Shown piece after piece: positions 20,519-23,642 of a stretch of DNA of 23,642 nt (position 1 is the first letter of the stretch; every line of letters begins with the position of its first letter). The stretch covers positions 1 to 23,642 of the forward strand of contig LSSN01002097.1 in the NCBI GenBank assembly GCA_001970855.1, read 5' to 3'. Below the pieces are notes generated by a model. The model ran no database searches, had not been told where the DNA came from, and worked only from the letters and a program-made list of their open reading frames with translations. The DNA comes from Smittium culicis. Its lineage: Eukaryota > Kickxellomycota > Harpellomycetes > Harpellales > Legeriomycetaceae. The position numbers and the translations under genes were made by a program.

Positions 20519-22465
20519 CTAGTTTAAAAACTGATATTGCCCATTATTATATAAAGCGATTTTTGTTTCAGGCGAACTCAACCAGACAGTGTTTATTCGA
20601 GTACTATTTTGTTGTTTATTTATGGATTTTTGATTAAAATTATCGATTTTTTCCATCTGAGGTAATTGAATGTTTTGATTGTTATTTGACCCAAAATTGA
20701 AGTTGTTACCAAGACTAGGAGATTGGTAAAAGTTAAATTTTGCTTTTTGGCTATTAATACATCCATTATTAATAATATTTATATTATTATTACGCTTGTC
20801 TGAAATCAGGTTGTTGCTATTTGAGTAGCGAAGATCATTGAAATTTGAATTTGTGTTGTTGAGTATAAATGGAAGCTCTATCATTTTACTATTTCCGAGT
20901 TCTGGGGGTATAAAATATGGTTTACTGTTGCAATTTACGGGACTCGATCGCGAGATTTGTTGAATATTATTTTGATACTGATTTATTACCGGTGTTAGAA
21001 TAAAATTATTGTTAAAATTTCCGACTCCTTTCAAGTTTAGTGAAGGATTTTCTAGTTGCTTGTTAAATACTGCTACATTTTCATCTAGCTTATTTGTATA
21101 TGAATCAAAATCTGATTTATTTCTACAAAAATTCGAAGAAAGGCCTTCAACAACCCCAAAATCGCTGTATATTATGGGTCTTGTTTCTATGTAATTTGGA
21201 TTATTTTTTTTCATATTAGGGTGAGTACTCAAATTATTTATTCCATAAAAATCTCTGTGCACTTGAGTTTTGATGTTGATCCTTTTAGCACCATTATTGA
21301 TTTCGCTATCTGCAACCCTTTTTAGCTCAGAAACAACATTTTTACCTTCATTGTTTTGAACATATTTCAATCCACCGCTGCTAACGTCGCTACAATTATC
21401 AAATCTGGCATACCTAGTATTAGTCTGGATTTCGTCTTTAGTACTTTTTATTTGGTTAGTATGGCCATATTTTTCAACTTGGTTTGGTGAAATTCCAGGA
21501 ATTTTTTTACCAATAAAGGTTGGAAGCTTTATTTCTTCTTTTTTATCGACTATACTTTTAGAATAAACTGCTTGTTTTTTTTGTAATTTTTTGAAATCAG
21601 TTCTAGCTATTCTTTCGTCCATTTCTTTACGTATCCAATCCTTTGCGGTTTGACTTGTGTCATTACCGAATTTCTTACGGCACTCCATATATACACGGCA
21701 TCTCATGTCGTTAAGTCTATTTAGTATAGCCTTCTTTCTCCTCCAGTCTCGCATTTTTTTATTTGCATGCTCCCTTGCTGCCTTTTTGGACTCATTATCA
21801 GATTCTACTGGCCTTTTTTTACCCCTTGAATCTGAGTTTAAATTTTTTCCTGAGGTAAATATATTTGCTTTTAGATGATTATCTTTGTTTTTATCTTGAT
21901 ATTGGGCGTTTGGTTGATTATGTGATATTTTCATATTCTTTTTCGTTTTCTCTATTTTTTTGTAATCACCAATGTATGTACCTTGTGTTATTCCTAAACC
22001 TGGATTGCTTACTTTCGATAAAAAAGCATTTTCTCCAGAAGCTGGAGCATAATGACGCATGTCAAAATTTAGCAACGGAAAATTGTTAATCTTTAACTTA
22101 TGACCTTGTTCGTTTGAAACTAATGGTTCAGTTTCGTAGCTGTTTAGATTATTTAAATTTTGATTAATATTTGCTTCTGTTTGTAGATATTGGTTAGGCC
22201 CATTTTTTTCTGAATACTCTGTGTTTTTGTAGCAACTGTTAATCGGATTGAAGATTTCATATTGAAGTGACCCCGATCTTTTTATTGATATGCTATCGTT
22301 TAAGTATAAATTTCGGTGTGCCAAGTTTTTGTCTACAAATCCGTTGTTCTCTGAGAGCGATCTTGAAATACTAGGGTTACTGTTGTCATTAAAAAAATTT
22401 GATGTTTCGGCATTTAAGTGACCTAAACTGGAGTAGTAATTATTAATGGTTTTTTGGTATTCCAT
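20519..22465 (-). CDS. Asparagine-rich protein with a DUF3020-like basic domain, putative nuclear regulator
   Basis: An uninterrupted 648-codon frame from the ATG at 22465 (CATCCATGG context) to a TAG at 20519. Most of the protein is disordered-looking and rich in Asn, Ser and Gln, with N runs such as NNNINIINN near the C terminus. The one ordered-looking block, about residues 222-290, reads SKKAAREHANKKMRDWRRKK, then LNRLNDMRCRVYMECRKKFG, then KDWIRKEMDERIAR. The pattern of basic residues, W, N..ND.RCRV, KFG, then a W..KEM..R helix resembles the fungal DUF3020 family. No crystal-clear enzymatic motif is present. A KKRP cluster just upstream (216-219) could be a nuclear localisation signal. 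A nuclear or transcription-related role is inference. An additional short 5' exon cannot be excluded. The gene stands alone with large AT-rich gaps on both sides. Confidence 0.7.
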   Translation of the reverse strand: MEYQKTINNYYSSLGHLNAETSNFFNDNSNPSISRSLSENNGFVDKNLAHRNLYLNDSISIKRSGSLQYEIFNPINSCYKNTEYSEKNGPNQYLQTEANINQNLNNLNSYETEPLVSNEQGHKLKINNFPLLNFDMRHYAPASGENAFLSKVSNPGLGITQGTYIGDYKKIEKTKKNMKISHNQPNAQYQDKNKDNHLKANIFTSGKNLNSDSRGKKRPVESDNESKKAAREHANKKMRDWRRKKAILNRLNDMRCRVYMECRKKFGNDTSQTAKDWIRKEMDERIARTDFKKLQKKQAVYSKSIVDKKEEIKLPTFIGKKIPGISPNQVEKYGHTNQIKSTKDEIQTNTRYARFDNCSDVSSGGLKYVQNNEGKNVVSELKRVADSEINNGAKRINIKTQVHRDFYGINNLSTHPNMKKNNPNYIETRPIIYSDFGVVEGLSSNFCRNKSDFDSYTNKLDENVAVFNKQLENPSLNLKGVGNFNNNFILTPVINQYQNNIQQISRSSPVNCNSKPYFIPPELGNSKMIELPFILNNTNSNFNDLRYSNSNNLISDKRNNNINIINNGCINSQKAKFNFYQSPSLGNNFNFGSNNNQNIQLPQMEKIDNFNQKSINKQQNSTRINTVWLSSPETKIALYNNGQYQFLN

Positions 22466-23642
22466 GGATGCAATGCTTTTTGATTTTGAATTAATATTAA
22501 TATGACAGGAAGCTATAAAGTTCTTTTTCCAAGAATTAAGCTGATTATTATTTTAAAGTAACAATTTTTGTGTGTTTATCATATACGCTTTAAAGTTTTT
22601 TGCTTATAAAGTGTTTTTCGGGGATTAAGATAAATATTATATCACTGAAGGTCTTTATTAATATTTAGATAAAAAAATTATATATATTATTTTTTGGTTG
22701 TTAATTAATGCGTGACTGATATCAGAAAGACAAAGTATTTGGTTTGGCTATGTATGACAGAAATGAAATATAATGAGAACTATGAATTCTAATATGCTGC
22801 AAATATTAAATTGTGAAGAATGTAGTAATAAGTTAGATTAGGAATTGGAATTTTAATTTAGTTTGAAAAAATGCACCAAGTTAAAAAAGCACGAGTATTT
22901 ATACATTTCTAATAATATCTGAATTTTGCTTTGAATTAAACTTTTTAGCAATTTTTTTAGTATTTTTGAATTGAATATATGCAAAAAATTGCTATTTTGA
23001 AATTGGCAACTTTGAGAATTTTATTTTAACGCGTAAATATATAATGTATTTATAACTTTTAAAAACGCGGTGAGGATGAGCTCTATTTTTATTAATAGTT
23101 TACTTTTTCTCAATTTGATACTTGAAAATTTTATTTGCAATATGTATATTTGAACAAAAAATATATTATCAGTAAATATCATATAAATTTAGCTTAGTAA
23201 ATTCGCTTTAGTTAAATTGAGATACATAAGATTTTTTTATAAGTAGTATTTTGCTTTAAGAAATGGAAATTCCTGATTGTTTTATTTTTTATTGTCAAAT
23301 CATTTTGTTTTAAAAAAATAAAAGTTGGGAATGAATTAAGTTGGAGTATATTTGATTGTTAGAATCTTATTTAAAAAAGCGACATTTACTTACTAATAAC
23401 TAAACAATGTATTATTAAAATTTCAATATATGGGAGATTCTTAGATTGAGAGTAGCATTTATTTCCTAGGAAATATATTTGCTAGAGCAATTAATTGGAA
23501 TTATTAGCCAATCTATTAAACCCGCTTGATATTATTTACTTATTGAATATAGTAACGAAATGAATTTTAAAGCTAAGGAATTTTTTTAAGGAAAAGTTTT
23601 GCTCCTCAAAAGAATATTCCATAATTACAAATAATTTAAATT
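22466..23642. other. AT-rich region upstream of the DUF3020-like gene
   Basis: The presumed promoter side of the minus-strand gene, continuing to the window edge. It is AT-rich throughout with stops in all frames, a GCCAAT at 23507 and no repeat structure or RNA gene that I can see. Confidence 0.5.

Noticed and set aside
1..23642. CRISPR arrays, operons or a biosynthetic or defence gene cluster
   Set aside because: No regularly spaced repeats and no functional linkage between neighbours; the DNA is eukaryotic with spliceosomal introns.

Overview
The window is a 23.6 kb piece of a very AT-rich eukaryotic genome, almost certainly fungal. It has short spliceosomal introns (mostly 67-162 nt, GTAA/GTRA...AG), yeast-like orthologues of Ubp6, Ade12 and Cwh41, a VHS-GAT protein of the Lsb5 type, and a protein with a fungal DUF3020-like domain. 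Very low intergenic GC and long homopolymers would suit an early-diverging lineage such as the gut-associated Kickxellomycotina/Harpellales. That placement is inference and cannot be proved from these bases.

Layout from left to right. (1) Positions 1-421 (minus) are the 5'-truncated end of a non-LTR retrotransposon ORF with a reverse-transcriptase zinc-binding motif, running off the left edge. (2) Positions 425-3834 are mostly AT-rich intergenic DNA. They hold a small, apparently frame-broken gene (1075-1288, minus) and two related TTAA-associated elements, one long (2654-3286) and one short (3454-3645), resembling non-autonomous piggyBac-type elements. (3) Positions 3835-5772 (minus) are a four-exon UBP6/USP14 proteasomal deubiquitinase. 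(4) Positions 8144-9427 (minus) are an intronless adenylosuccinate synthetase. (5) Positions 9899-10463 (minus) are a GC-richer, decayed coding stretch. (6) Positions 11346-14351 (plus) are a five-exon ER alpha-glucosidase I (GH63, 847 aa). (7) Positions 15584-17624 (minus) are a ten-exon VHS-GAT trafficking adaptor (420 aa), convergent with the glucosidase gene. (8) Positions 20519-22465 (minus) are an intronless 648-aa asparagine-rich protein with a basic DUF3020-like block. Long AT-rich gaps separate these genes.

The five full genes are unrelated housekeeping or regulatory functions: proteasome-linked ubiquitin recycling, AMP synthesis, N-glycan trimming, ubiquitin-dependent trafficking and probable nuclear regulation. 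I see no operon-like logic or biosynthetic cluster, and no new multi-gene system. The points most worth checking are the TTAA element pair, a possible alternative splice acceptor that would put a hydrophobic segment into Ubp6, the decayed coding islands, and the DUF3020-like protein.
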